Positions 8,137 to 16,411 of a stretch of 64,000 bases of DNA are shown one piece after another. Each line of letters begins with the position of its first letter. The first letter of the stretch is position 1. The stretch comes from Flavobacterium sp. ENC (GTDB taxonomy: Bacteria > Bacteroidota > Bacteroidia > Flavobacteriales > Flavobacteriaceae). Under the pieces are notes generated by a model. The model saw only the letters and a program-made list of their open reading frames with translations. It was not told the DNA's origin and searched no databases. The stretch lies in contig NZ_JAJMOY010000002.1 of NCBI RefSeq assembly GCF_020991415.1, positions 372,001 through 436,000 of the forward strand, written 5' to 3'. The position numbers and the translations under genes were made by a program.

Positions 8137-9432
8137 TCAGGCAATAAGCGGCGTGTTTGCTGTTGGAAGTTCTTCCCCTGACGAACGAATCGTTTTTACT
8201 GCTTTTACACTCTGATTGGTAGATCTCAAAGTTTTTGAAGCGGCAACCCCTATTCCTGAAACAGCCGTAACAGCCTTTTGTGCACCTTCTCCTGCAAGTG
8301 CGCTGTGAGCATCCATACTGCCTCCTGCGAGGCCGGCAGCCACTTCAATCCAGTGGATTGCTGCTGCAATTCCGGTAAAAGCTTTATGGGCATTTGGATA
8401 GTTATCTTTATTTACAAAATCAATAAGGAAATGCATGACAGAGCGCAATGCCTTGGCGATACCAAATACCAGTCCTGCAATATTGAGAACAGACCCGGTG
8501 CTGGCACCCACTATTGTTGCCATGGCCTCAAACGCACGCAGTGAATCTATCAGCTTTTTTTGTGTTTTACTAGGCTTGTCTTTGCCATGAATCGTGATGG
8601 CCCCGCGCACAATCTTTGCTACCCCAACCGCTATCGCTGCGATTCCCGGACCTAATGCGACTCCATGTGATAAGGCAAGTATGGCGATACCGGCAGACAG
8701 GGATAATATACCTTCGAGAATTACAAATCCGCCCACCACCTGATTCGATAGAAAGTACTGTTGTACTTCGCTTGAGTTTTGAAACTGGGTTACGACGACC
8801 TGATCGCCGTTATGATGCACACCGCTCATGGATTTTGCCTGAACGGTTCCCTGCCATTTTCCATAATCCGCCTGACTCATCAGTGCATAATTGACACCCG
8901 GAACACCCAGATGGTCCATGGATTGAAATTGGGCCGTGTGGTCTTCCTGTATTTTTTTGGGCTGAATGGTTTTGGCATTTTCCGGAGGACGTGAAATGCT
9001 GGCGCGCTGAATGGCACGCTGGCCCATATGGGTTGCTTCCTGTTCCAGTGCCGGATCATTATTGACCGGTGTGCCGCCAACCTTCATGGTTGGTTTTACG
9101 CGTCCTTCCATTTGCTGTACCACATGGCCTAATTCGTGGGGCAAATGTTTTTCCTGCCCCGGTGCCAAATGAATGTTTGAACCCTGTGCATAGGCAAGGG
9201 CCTGTACGGTTGCCGGTTTGGAGGAATTGTAATGTACTTTGACATGATCCAGGTTTTTATTGCTAAGACTCTCCATTCCGTTTTTTAAAGCATCAGGCAA
9301 GCCGGTGTTATTGCTTTTTCTTTGAATGGAAGCAGAACGATTGTCCTGCAATTCGATTGCTTTATTACCTTTTACGTTTCCGGCGGAAGAGGTAAGCTGT
9401 TTGGTCTCTGTTTTATCCTTTGCGTATTTCAT
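8137..9432 (-). CDS. eCIS cargo: DUF4157 + pore-forming-like hydrophobic domain
   Basis: This is a 431-aa protein. The leader motif (LQDNRSASIQRK, one residue shorter than in its neighbours) is at about 28-39. A more divergent DUF4157 runs from about 45 to 141 with HELGH at 99-103. The C-terminal half has long hydrophobic helices: 232-280 (VVGGFVILEGILSLSAGIAI...), about 303-345 and 352-385. These are separated by short charged loops, the pattern of membrane-inserting or pore-forming toxins. The DUF4157 copy is clearly diverged from the two downstream copies, so it is older or was acquired separately. There is no signal peptide, consistent with loading into the eCIS in the cytoplasm. The pore-forming role is inferred from hydrophobicity. 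Confidence 0.7.
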   Translation of the reverse strand: MKYAKDKTETKQLTSSAGNVKGNKAIELQDNRSASIQRKSNNTGLPDALKNGMESLSNKNLDHVKVHYNSSKPATVQALAYAQGSNIHLAPGQEKHLPHELGHVVQQMEGRVKPTMKVGGTPVNNDPALEQEATHMGQRAIQRASISRPPENAKTIQPKKIQEDHTAQFQSMDHLGVPGVNYALMSQADYGKWQGTVQAKSMSGVHHNGDQVVVTQFQNSSEVQQYFLSNQVVGGFVILEGILSLSAGIAILALSHGVALGPGIAAIAVGVAKIVRGAITIHGKDKPSKTQKKLIDSLRAFEAMATIVGASTGSVLNIAGLVFGIAKALRSVMHFLIDFVNKDNYPNAHKAFTGIAAAIHWIEVAAGLAGGSMDAHSALAGEGAQKAVTAVSGIGVAASKTLRSTNQSVKAVKTIRSSGEELPTANTPLIA

Positions 9433-9482
9433 AGTAGTATAAAATTACATTTGCTGTTTATCCACTTTTAAAGCAGGCTGTC

Positions 9483-10265
9483 TCAGGCCGTAATACCTGC
9501 ACTTCCGGAACCCGGGTCAGGGGGCGGATCTTTACGAAAATCTTTGTAGTTGCCTTTGTTTTCATGTTCCCCGTCATCGGTAACATAGCCTTCTTCATCG
9601 TCCTCACTTTTATAATCGAGCTTTTTTTTGCTTTCAAATTTATGGCTCTCATTGCATTTTTTGCACAAAGCCCTTAATCGGGAAGGGTCATTATGATCTT
9701 CTTTCATTTCTTCATGAGAGGCTCCTCTTGCTTTCAGGGCACGTTCCCTTTCTGCCCATGGCGGAAAATGATCCAGGGCTAAGGCACGCTGGCTGTGTTT
9801 ATTTCCTCCTTTACTGGTATAGTCAAATCTTGTCAGGTCCAGGTTTATCTTTCCTTTTGTTGTTGAAGCCAGTGGCCGTGTGCAGGCAGGACAGCTGTAA
9901 ACATCGCGGTATTTACTATTGTGATGCACGCGTTTGTGTGCCGTTTTTTTTATCACCTTTTCTACAGTTTGTCTGGGTATGGTAAATCGTTTTTGCTTTT
10001 TACCCTGTGGCGGTACATATTCATCCTCTGATGAATCGTCTTTTTTATTTTTCTTGCCTAACTGAATAACAGTACCTGATATTTTGCCTTGTAGCTGAAC
10101 AGTTTGGTTTGCATCAGTGGTATAATCTGCTGGCTCCTGCAGCCTTCTCTGAACAAGTGACAGCTCCCGATTATCTTTCAGTTGTACCGCAGCACTACTA
10201 CGATTTACATTCGCGGCAGTTGTTACGGTTTTATTGTCTGATATTTTACCCTGATATCTTTCCAT
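9483..10265 (-). CDS. eCIS cargo: leader + HNH-type nuclease effector
   Basis: This is a 260-aa protein. It lacks DUF4157 but keeps the cargo leader motif at about 29-41 (LKDNRELSLVQRR). A linker rich in Lys, Asp and Glu follows. The catalytic region has C125-x2-C128 ('YSCPACTRP'), D165-H166 ('ALALDHFPPW') and C201-x2-C204-N-x2-H208 ('LCKKCNESH'). This is the zinc-ribbon-supported ββα-metal (HNH) arrangement, with the DH pair supplying the general base. The expected activity is non-specific DNA cleavage in the target cell. The acidic C-terminus (SEDDEEGYVTDDGEHEN) has no evident role. It is the first leader-bearing gene of the cargo block. Confidence 0.75.
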   Translation of the reverse strand: MERYQGKISDNKTVTTAANVNRSSAAVQLKDNRELSLVQRRLQEPADYTTDANQTVQLQGKISGTVIQLGKKNKKDDSSEDEYVPPQGKKQKRFTIPRQTVEKVIKKTAHKRVHHNSKYRDVYSCPACTRPLASTTKGKINLDLTRFDYTSKGGNKHSQRALALDHFPPWAERERALKARGASHEEMKEDHNDPSRLRALCKKCNESHKFESKKKLDYKSEDDEEGYVTDDGEHENKGNYKDFRKDPPPDPGSGSAGITA

Positions 10266-10310
10266 TCCTGCTTTTTTTAATTTAAAGGGTTTCCTGTTTT
10301 GATTCGAATC

Positions 10311-10961
10311 TTAACTGTTTTGGATGAAACTTTTAAAAGCGGCGGCATCTCCATTAAAAACATCAAAATCGTTGGACTGATTATTTAAGGTATAGTTCGC
10401 AGATTTTTGCCATAACGTCCAAGGCTGGGATTTCCAGACGTTTGGTAAAGTGAGTGTGGCATTGTAATCGGCTATCCATAACTGGTAACCCGCAAAAGCA
10501 GGATCTGTCAGATAGGCATTTGCAGTATTGTTATCTGTATAAATAAGTGGTTTTCTTCCTGTTTTTTGCTCCAGCAACGTTAAGAATTGCAGTAAATTGG
10601 GCTGTATGGCAGTTTTGTCAATCCCGGGATCGATACTGGTTTCTTCAAAATCGACAATAGGAGGGAAATCGGTTTTTGCAAATTCACCAATGACTCCCAG
10701 ATAATTAGCCACCTGTTTGGCGGGATCATCATCGCAATGGTAAAAATGATACGCACCGCGCACAAAACCTTTTGCCTGAATTGCCGGCCAGTTGGTTTTA
10801 AAACTCGAATCGGTATAGGTAATGCCTTCTGTCGCTTTGCATATGATAAAAGTCAGGCCGTCGGACTGTTTGTTAAGAAAGTTGATTTCGTCTCCCTGAT
10901 ATTTTGAAATATCAATTCCAAAAACGGTAAAATTATCGGCTATTGCTGGTGCTGTATTCAT
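10311..10961 (-). CDS. GH25-family lysozyme (N-acetylmuramidase)
   Basis: This is a 216-aa single-domain protein. The GH25 signatures are present: 'FGIDISKYQG' at the first β-strand, 'FIICKATEGI', 'RGAYHFYH', the catalytic 'PPIVDFEETS' (D-x-E pair), 'LIYTDNNTANAYL' and 'YQLWIADYN'. It would cleave the β-1,4 bond between MurNAc and GlcNAc in peptidoglycan. There is no signal peptide. In an eCIS locus a cytoplasmic lysozyme could be packaged cargo, or could open the producer's wall to release particles. It lacks the DNR...QR leader of its downstream neighbours. It is transcribed in the same direction as the eCIS genes, 45 bp upstream of the HNH cargo gene. Confidence 0.88.
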   Translation of the reverse strand: MNTAPAIADNFTVFGIDISKYQGDEINFLNKQSDGLTFIICKATEGITYTDSSFKTNWPAIQAKGFVRGAYHFYHCDDDPAKQVANYLGVIGEFAKTDFPPIVDFEETSIDPGIDKTAIQPNLLQFLTLLEQKTGRKPLIYTDNNTANAYLTDPAFAGYQLWIADYNATLTLPNVWKSQPWTLWQKSANYTLNNQSNDFDVFNGDAAAFKSFIQNS

Positions 10962-11036
10962 AGTTTGATTTTTGGTTGGTTAAATGCCTTTAGGCTGGAT
11001 TATTAGTGTCATGCACATTCTTTTAGAAATCAATGT

Positions 11037-11144
11037 CATCCTGAGCGAAGTCGAAGGGCATCCTGAGCGAAGTCGAAGGGCATCCTGAGCGGAGTCGAAG
11101 GCTTTTTAGACAAGAAAGTGCTTCGACTTTGCTCAGCCTGACAT
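11037..11144. repeat. Three 22-bp direct repeats plus inverted copy (hairpin)
   Basis: CATCCTGAGCGAAGTCGAAG(GG) occurs three times in tandem (11037, 11059, 11081; the third has CGGAG). About 18 bp later comes the inverted form CTTCGACTTTGCTCAGCCTG. The transcript can fold into alternative hairpins. It lies in the gap between the 185-aa gene and the lysozyme gene and may attenuate read-through or be a mobile repeat. The same core occurs at 3178 and 63374. Confidence 0.8.
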
Positions 11145-11174
11145 CAATTTCAAATTATACTCAAGGTGTAGTTT

Positions 11175-11732
11175 TTAATCTTTTAATAAGGTTACCTGTA
11201 CCGGACCGATTGCCCCCGAATAATCAACAGCGGAACAAAACGGATGATGATGAACCAGCTGTTTTAAAGCTTCAAGTCTCCGGTCGTAATAAGGTAGCTC
11301 TATTTTTTTACCGGTAATGAGGGGAATCATATAGTCGTTTTTTAAAGGATATACTTTAAAAAAGGGCTCCTGAATCTCAAAAAAAACATCCTCATTGTCC
11401 AGCATAAAATCAATATTGTATTTCTTGTTTTTTACGATTCGGTTATCGTCTTTTAACAGGAGACTGATATGGTCCTCTATTTTATTCAGCATCATATCAA
11501 TTGATTTTTCATGAGTTTTGGCTACTAAATACAGGCTCTTTGCTGTGATTAAATAACCATTGATGATGAGATCATGATATTTACAGCAATGATTCAGGGC
11601 AATTGCAATGAGGGTCTGGGTATAATTCAGATCGAAATTGTTTTTCCAGTTTCCAATTTTGAGCTCCGTTTTATGCGTATAAATATGCTTTTTAGGAAGC
11701 AGGACAGCAGGTTTGTCTTCACTATTTTTCAT
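11175..11732 (-). CDS. Conserved-looking protein of unknown function, eCIS-embedded
   Basis: This is a 185-aa protein that I do not recognise with confidence. It has no signal peptide or membrane segment. The central part 'IALNHCCKYHDLIINGYLITAKSLYLVAKTHE' has the spacing of the Y1 (REP-associated/IS200-like) transposase core, where a 'Y-x-x-MPNHxHxL' block is expected, but the catalytic HxH is absent ('TAKSLYL'). It could be an inactivated descendant of that fold or a chance resemblance. It lies between the glycoside hydrolase and the lysozyme in the cargo half of the eCIS locus, in the same orientation. Confidence 0.6.
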   Translation of the reverse strand: MKNSEDKPAVLLPKKHIYTHKTELKIGNWKNNFDLNYTQTLIAIALNHCCKYHDLIINGYLITAKSLYLVAKTHEKSIDMMLNKIEDHISLLLKDDNRIVKNKKYNIDFMLDNEDVFFEIQEPFFKVYPLKNDYMIPLITGKKIELPYYDRRLEALKQLVHHHPFCSAVDYSGAIGPVQVTLLKD

Positions 11733-11858
11733 AATCGTTTCTATTTTTCCTGATCCTTATTATTGCATCGGCCTCAGCTGTTTTTAAATTCAAAAATCCA
11801 AAAAAGACATAACAAATAGCATGGCTGAGATGTTTTTCGCAGCCACGCTATTCTTACA

Positions 11859-13142
11859 TTAAAGAGCTTTCGCTTTTTTAAAACCTAACATAGCTGTAAA
11901 TAAAGCTTTGGCATGTGGTCTTGCGGTTAATATATCAGGTGCATAAGGTGTATTGTTTTCCGGATTCCATGGGCCGACACATCCGCCTTCATTGACAGGT
12001 TTTCTGGTAGCAGGGCTAACGGGAGCAATTGAAAATAATCCGAACGCTTCCTCGTCGTAGTAGTTTCCGGGAAAATGGGGCTTAAAACTCATGTCAGGCC
12101 CTGGATTCCATACTCCCGAACTGCATGTCAGTGCTGCATCAGGATCATTACATTGTGATCCCGGCGGATCTGCTTTCCACCATTCATCAGTCCATTCAAA
12201 ATAGGTACCTCCACAGCAAACCCCCGCACCGCTATCAGATCGATTGGCGACCATATCGTTATAATGACCTGTAACATAAGTAACCAAATTATCCATCTGA
12301 GAAGCATTCATTGGCTGAATATTTCCTGCACCATCGTGCGTAGAAGCAGGAACTCCCCATTCGGTAAGCATTAAAGGATGAGGATTTGCAGCAGTTGCTG
12401 TTTTAAATGTGGAGAATAAATCATCAAACCCATTTGAATTGGTCCAGTTTCCGCGATAGGAATTATAGCCCCAAAAGAAATTGCCTGCCGTCATATATTG
12501 GTTTCCGTTAGTGACACTATGCATACTGTCATCAGAATTTACCAGTGTGGTCAGCTTCCCCGGAACGGTACTGCCAATGGCGGTAGCAACCTCGTTCCAG
12601 TATTTAAAAAACAATGGATTTTGGATTACATTCTCTGCATTCACTTCATTTGCCATTGCAAATCCCATTACTGCGGGATAGGCTCTCCAGGCAGACGCCA
12701 GATTAATTAAGGCGGTTTTGAATGAAGCACGCAAATCTACATTTGCCTTGTCCGACCAGGTAAGAGGCAAAAATGCCTGCTGATTGGTTTTGGGTGGTGC
12801 GTAACCCATTAATACATAAATAGGATTTTCGCCATTGTTCCAGCAGGCATCCAGAAAATCTTTGTGCTCGTGGTCCCAGGTTCCGGGATTTCCACCTGCT
12901 ATGAGCTGTGCAGAGTCAAGAGTGTTGTAGGTTTTTAAAAGATTGACTCCATTGGTTCTCATCAGTTCGAGGTCTCTTCTCCATACCGAGTTCCAGGTAT
13001 TAATTGTAAAATCTCCGTAGGGAACAAAAGCGCTACAGGCTCCCCAGGGTACGGGTGAGTAACTCACTCCGTTGCCAAAGAATGGCTGACCGTTAACCGT
13101 AATTTTATACTGGTCAATGGCCCAATTTGTAGTTGATTCCAT
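11859..13142 (-). CDS. TIM-barrel glycoside hydrolase (GH-A clan-like), cytoplasmic
   Basis: This is a 427-aa protein. It opens with 'ITVNGQPFFGNGVSYSP' and 'RRDLELMRTNGVNLLKTY', typical first strands of clan GH-A barrels (GH2/GH5/GH72-like). The presumed acid/base Glu is E166 in 'GFAMANEVN' and the nucleophile E261 in 'LMLTEWGVP', both at barrel strand ends. It would act on a β-linked glucan or related polysaccharide; the substrate cannot be told. There is no signal peptide, which is unusual for a polysaccharide hydrolase and consistent with export by the eCIS. It is the first gene after the ATPase, at the boundary between structural and cargo genes. Confidence 0.75.
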   Translation of the reverse strand: MESTTNWAIDQYKITVNGQPFFGNGVSYSPVPWGACSAFVPYGDFTINTWNSVWRRDLELMRTNGVNLLKTYNTLDSAQLIAGGNPGTWDHEHKDFLDACWNNGENPIYVLMGYAPPKTNQQAFLPLTWSDKANVDLRASFKTALINLASAWRAYPAVMGFAMANEVNAENVIQNPLFFKYWNEVATAIGSTVPGKLTTLVNSDDSMHSVTNGNQYMTAGNFFWGYNSYRGNWTNSNGFDDLFSTFKTATAANPHPLMLTEWGVPASTHDGAGNIQPMNASQMDNLVTYVTGHYNDMVANRSDSGAGVCCGGTYFEWTDEWWKADPPGSQCNDPDAALTCSSGVWNPGPDMSFKPHFPGNYYDEEAFGLFSIAPVSPATRKPVNEGGCVGPWNPENNTPYAPDILTARPHAKALFTAMLGFKKAKAL

Positions 13143-13202
13143 AATAAAAAGTTTGTTTTATTAAATTGTTTTGGATAGTTATTTTTTGAAAAAAACATCT
13201 AA

Positions 13203-14594
13203 TTAATTCATTTGCGTAACATTCAGCGTGCGGTTTTCTTTCTTAAATTCTCTTCGGATACCTTCCAGCAAATCCTGAAAGCTTACTACGGTTTCGTTTT
13301 GCTGAATGGCTTTCAGGGCACAATAGCGTAATACATTGATAATGGCACCACCAGCGAGTTCGTATTGTTCTGCAATGTTTTCGAGATCAATAGCAGGATC
13401 GAGTTTACATTTTCCGGAAAAGGCATTTTCCCATAACAGCAGACGTTCTTCCGGAGCCGGCATTCCAAAATGAATCATCGACTGAAACCTTCTTGAAAAA
13501 GCCTCGTCCATATTCTCCTTTAAATTCGAAGCCAGTATCACTACGCCCGGAAAGTCTTCAATGCGCTGTAATAGATAACCGGTTTGCTGGTTGGCGTGCC
13601 TGTCGTTGGAAGAGGAGGCACTGGTTCTTTTCCCAAAAAGCGCATCTGCTTCATCGAAAAACAAAATCCAGTCTTTATGCTGCGCGACGTCAAATATTTT
13701 CGACAGGTTTTTTTCGGTTTCCCCAATGTATTTGGAGACAATCATCGAAAGGTCGACCCGATACACTTGACGATTGGTGTTTTTGCCCAGTAACGTAGCC
13801 GTAAGGGTTTTTCCTGTTCCCGGAGGCCCGTAAAAAAGCGTCCGGTACCCGGCTTTGATTTTGTTTTCAAGTCCCCATTCGGTCATCAGGGTTTCCCCGT
13901 GATTCAGCCAGGCGTTAATTTCCATTACCTGTTCCATGACATGATTTTCCAAAACCAGATCAGACCAGCTAAGGTTGGTCGTGATTTGCTGGGCGGGAAA
14001 CGAAACACTATGCTCCAGCCGTGGTAAGGTACCGGTGATAAAATAATGCAGCCAGCGCTCGTTAACCGTTATGGTCTGGTTTAGAAGTGGCACATTTGAT
14101 TCTGTGGCTTCCAGAATCAAAACCTGTTCTTTTGCCAGGATGTTAGCAGCACTTAAAACGTTCAGTATTTCCACCTTTAACTCCGGATTGACCGCCGTGA
14201 TAAGAAAAGACAACGTCTGGCCTGTGGGTATAAATCCACTGTGATTTTTATTGATAACGCCGCCAAATTCCGTAAAACCGCGATCGTACAAGGCATTTTT
14301 ACTGAAGAAAATATCCAGTGCTTCCGGTTTGATCTGCGGGGCCAGTATCAGGGCAAGGCAAAGTCTTTCGAACAGGTTCAGATTCCATTCTTCCAGTTTT
14401 TGATAGTACACACTGTCTTCAGTTTCTGTTGAGGCTGCGGGCAGCGGAATATCCATCCAGTGATTTTCATGGCCTTCCTGAAGCAGGTAACTGCAGATGA
14501 CCTGATCAATTACTTTTTGCAGCCAGTCCATCTCTCTGTCCAGTACCAGTAAGTTGGGATTAGTTTCCATAATTGGCAAAGAGTTTTTCGACAT
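13203..14594 (-). CDS. AAA+ ATPase of the contractile injection system (Afp15/Pvc15-like)
   Basis: This is a 463-aa protein. An N-terminal helical region (1-240) is followed by a classic AAA+ module: Walker A 'GPPGTGKT' at 256-263, Walker B 'ILFFDEADALFG' at about 310-321, and sensor/arginine-finger region 'SNLKENMDEAFSRRFQ'. Every Afp/PVC-type eCIS has one such ATPase, thought to help load cargo or assemble the particle. The gene overlaps the upstream 307-aa gene by 35 bp from this ATG; a second ATG at 14570 would reduce the overlap to 11 bp. The tight overlap indicates translational coupling. Identification is firm; the exact role in assembly is not established. Confidence 0.9.
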   Translation of the reverse strand: MSKNSLPIMETNPNLLVLDREMDWLQKVIDQVICSYLLQEGHENHWMDIPLPAASTETEDSVYYQKLEEWNLNLFERLCLALILAPQIKPEALDIFFSKNALYDRGFTEFGGVINKNHSGFIPTGQTLSFLITAVNPELKVEILNVLSAANILAKEQVLILEATESNVPLLNQTITVNERWLHYFITGTLPRLEHSVSFPAQQITTNLSWSDLVLENHVMEQVMEINAWLNHGETLMTEWGLENKIKAGYRTLFYGPPGTGKTLTATLLGKNTNRQVYRVDLSMIVSKYIGETEKNLSKIFDVAQHKDWILFFDEADALFGKRTSASSSNDRHANQQTGYLLQRIEDFPGVVILASNLKENMDEAFSRRFQSMIHFGMPAPEERLLLWENAFSGKCKLDPAIDLENIAEQYELAGGAIINVLRYCALKAIQQNETVVSFQDLLEGIRREFKKENRTLNVTQMN

Positions 14595-15483
14595 CGTCTA
14601 AGTTGGCGTCTGCCCATTTAAAATACAATAAGGCCGTGTTCGGATTCAATTCATTGGCTTGTAACATATCCAGAAAATAACCCTGTGCATTTTGCATGAT
14701 CATTTGCGAATTCTGGCCGGCATCGTTATGAAAGTTCGAATTGTAGAAAGTATCTGTCCATTCTGTCGAATTATTGGTTTTACTAATGAAATCACTAATA
14801 AAATAAGCCAGTTTTTCCTCCTGCACCACCAGTTTTTTCGCTTTAAAATAAGCGGGTTTTCTTTTGGTCTCACGATGGTAGTATTCGATATCCTTAGACT
14901 GGATTGTTTTGGTATTTTCCTGTCCGAAAATATCCACCAGGCCAAAATTTTCACTTTCGCTCGCCAGTTCCAGTTCCGCTTCTTTTTCACCGGCAATGGC
15001 AAGTGTGGTGGCTGTTGCGGTGGCACTTTCTGTCACAATATAAATTTCACGAAAAGAGAATAAAGTCTGTGTCAGTTTTATAATTAACTGCTGCTGAATA
15101 TCATTCCAGTTATTGATTTTTACGGACTGCGGTTCTTCGGCTTTAAAGATAAAACTTCCCTTATTCGCAAAAGCCAGTATCTGCTTGCTGAATTCAAATT
15201 GTCCTTCAATAGCGGTCTGGCCATATCCGCGGCCGGAGTATGGTTTTGAAATCCCGTCACTAAAATTCCAGTTCGGTGCATTTAAAAGTACTGCAGCACT
15301 TAAGTCGGCATCTTCCGGAGCGATGATCGTATTGCGGTACAAATTGCCCAATACGGTAATTTCGCCATTTTTGATCTGAAAATAATCGCCGGGAAAGAGG
15401 CTTTGGCTTAAGGGCTTTGTCGGTATAAAGCCGGCTGTTTTTAAATAAAACTGTCTGTAAAAGTTTTTATAGATGTTATCCAT
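14560..15483 (-). CDS. Unknown eCIS-associated protein
   Basis: ATG at 15483 (MDNIYKNFYRQF) is preferred; the ORF can extend to a GTG at 15513. This gives 307 aa. No signal peptide or transmembrane segment is seen. The N-terminal half is β-rich ('FPGDYFQIKNGEITVLGNLYRN'), and a Thr/Ala/Glu-rich linker (ESATATATTLAIAGEKEAELEL) splits it from a helical C-terminal half ending 'FKWADANLDDVEKLFANYGN'. It overlaps the AAA+ ATPase gene, so the two are probably made together and may interact, for example as an ATPase partner in cargo loading. No family is recognised. Confidence 0.65.
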   Translation of the reverse strand: MDNIYKNFYRQFYLKTAGFIPTKPLSQSLFPGDYFQIKNGEITVLGNLYRNTIIAPEDADLSAAVLLNAPNWNFSDGISKPYSGRGYGQTAIEGQFEFSKQILAFANKGSFIFKAEEPQSVKINNWNDIQQQLIIKLTQTLFSFREIYIVTESATATATTLAIAGEKEAELELASESENFGLVDIFGQENTKTIQSKDIEYYHRETKRKPAYFKAKKLVVQEEKLAYFISDFISKTNNSTEWTDTFYNSNFHNDAGQNSQMIMQNAQGYFLDMLQANELNPNTALLYFKWADANLDDVEKLFANYGN

Positions 15484-15552
15484 ACGATCTGAGATTAAGA
15501 GATTAAAGTCCACTGAAACAAATATACTGCAACAGTGGACCTTTTAGTTTTC

Positions 15553-16386
15553 TTAAGAGGCCAGGGCAGCCGCATTTGCTGCAGCCAAAGCAGCCTGAAG
15601 CGATTGAAGTTCAACCTGGGCTTTGTTTAATTTGGCAGTGGCGCTATTCAGTTGTCTCGTGGTTTCATCATTGGCTTTATTGGCTTCCAGATAGGCAGCT
15701 TTTGCCTCAATATCAGCCGTAGCCAGCAAGGCCAGGATAGAGGAGTTGTCTTTTAGCGTAAAAGGCTGGTTCACACTCTTTTTTCCGGTCAGGGTCAGGT
15801 AAAGCGTTAACGCCTGTTTCTGCTCCAGCGCCGTGATCGCTTCCGATTCGAGACAAAGCGACTGCGCGGCAAAGATCGATTTCAGGGCAATAAGGGTAAG
15901 GGCAACAGCATTGTTAGCGTCTGTTCCGGCAGCATTTATTTTAGTGATCAGATCATCTGAAATAAGTGGGTTTAATGCTTTTTTGCGGATCACCACATTC
16001 GACAATTTATTGATAATTTCGACGGAGTAAATCAGTTTATTGATCAATTCTGCTATTTCTTTGGCGACGCCTTCGGTGTTTTCGTTGGCTGCCGTCATTT
16101 TAGAAAAGGCGATTTGCGAATTTTGGGTCAGGTCCAGTGCATTCTGAACGACCTGCTCGGCAAGTAGTTTATTGCTCAGCGACTGGGTTCTGCTGTTTTC
16201 TGCCTCCACTAAGTAGCCCTGGTATTTTATGGCTTTCTGGTTAAGGGACGAAACCACGGTCAGCTGCTGCTGAACAACAGCCTGAGCGTCTGTTACCTGA
16301 GAAGTTAATAAATCCAGGTCTGATTTTTTCTTTTCTGTAATTCCATATCTTTTCGGAGTTGGTTTTACTACGGCTATACTTTCCAT
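15553..16386 (-). CDS. Coiled-coil eCIS-associated protein
   Basis: This is a 277-aa protein, almost entirely helical and rich in Ala, Gln, Asn and Leu. Heptad-like patterning runs from 'LDLLTSQVTDAQAVVQQQL' to the C-terminal 'LNKAQVELQSLQAALAAANA'. There is no signal peptide. It lies 25 bp downstream of the larger coiled-coil gene. With that gene it takes the place, between tape measure and ATPase, where some eCIS loci carry fibre or accessory proteins. It may be a trimeric or dimeric fibre, a shell component, or a cargo chaperone. Function is not known from sequence. Confidence 0.65.
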   Translation of the reverse strand: MESIAVVKPTPKRYGITEKKKSDLDLLTSQVTDAQAVVQQQLTVVSSLNQKAIKYQGYLVEAENSRTQSLSNKLLAEQVVQNALDLTQNSQIAFSKMTAANENTEGVAKEIAELINKLIYSVEIINKLSNVVIRKKALNPLISDDLITKINAAGTDANNAVALTLIALKSIFAAQSLCLESEAITALEQKQALTLYLTLTGKKSVNQPFTLKDNSSILALLATADIEAKAAYLEANKANDETTRQLNSATAKLNKAQVELQSLQAALAAANAAALAS

Positions 16387-16411
16387 ATTTTAGAATTTAA
16401 CGGGTTAGTTT

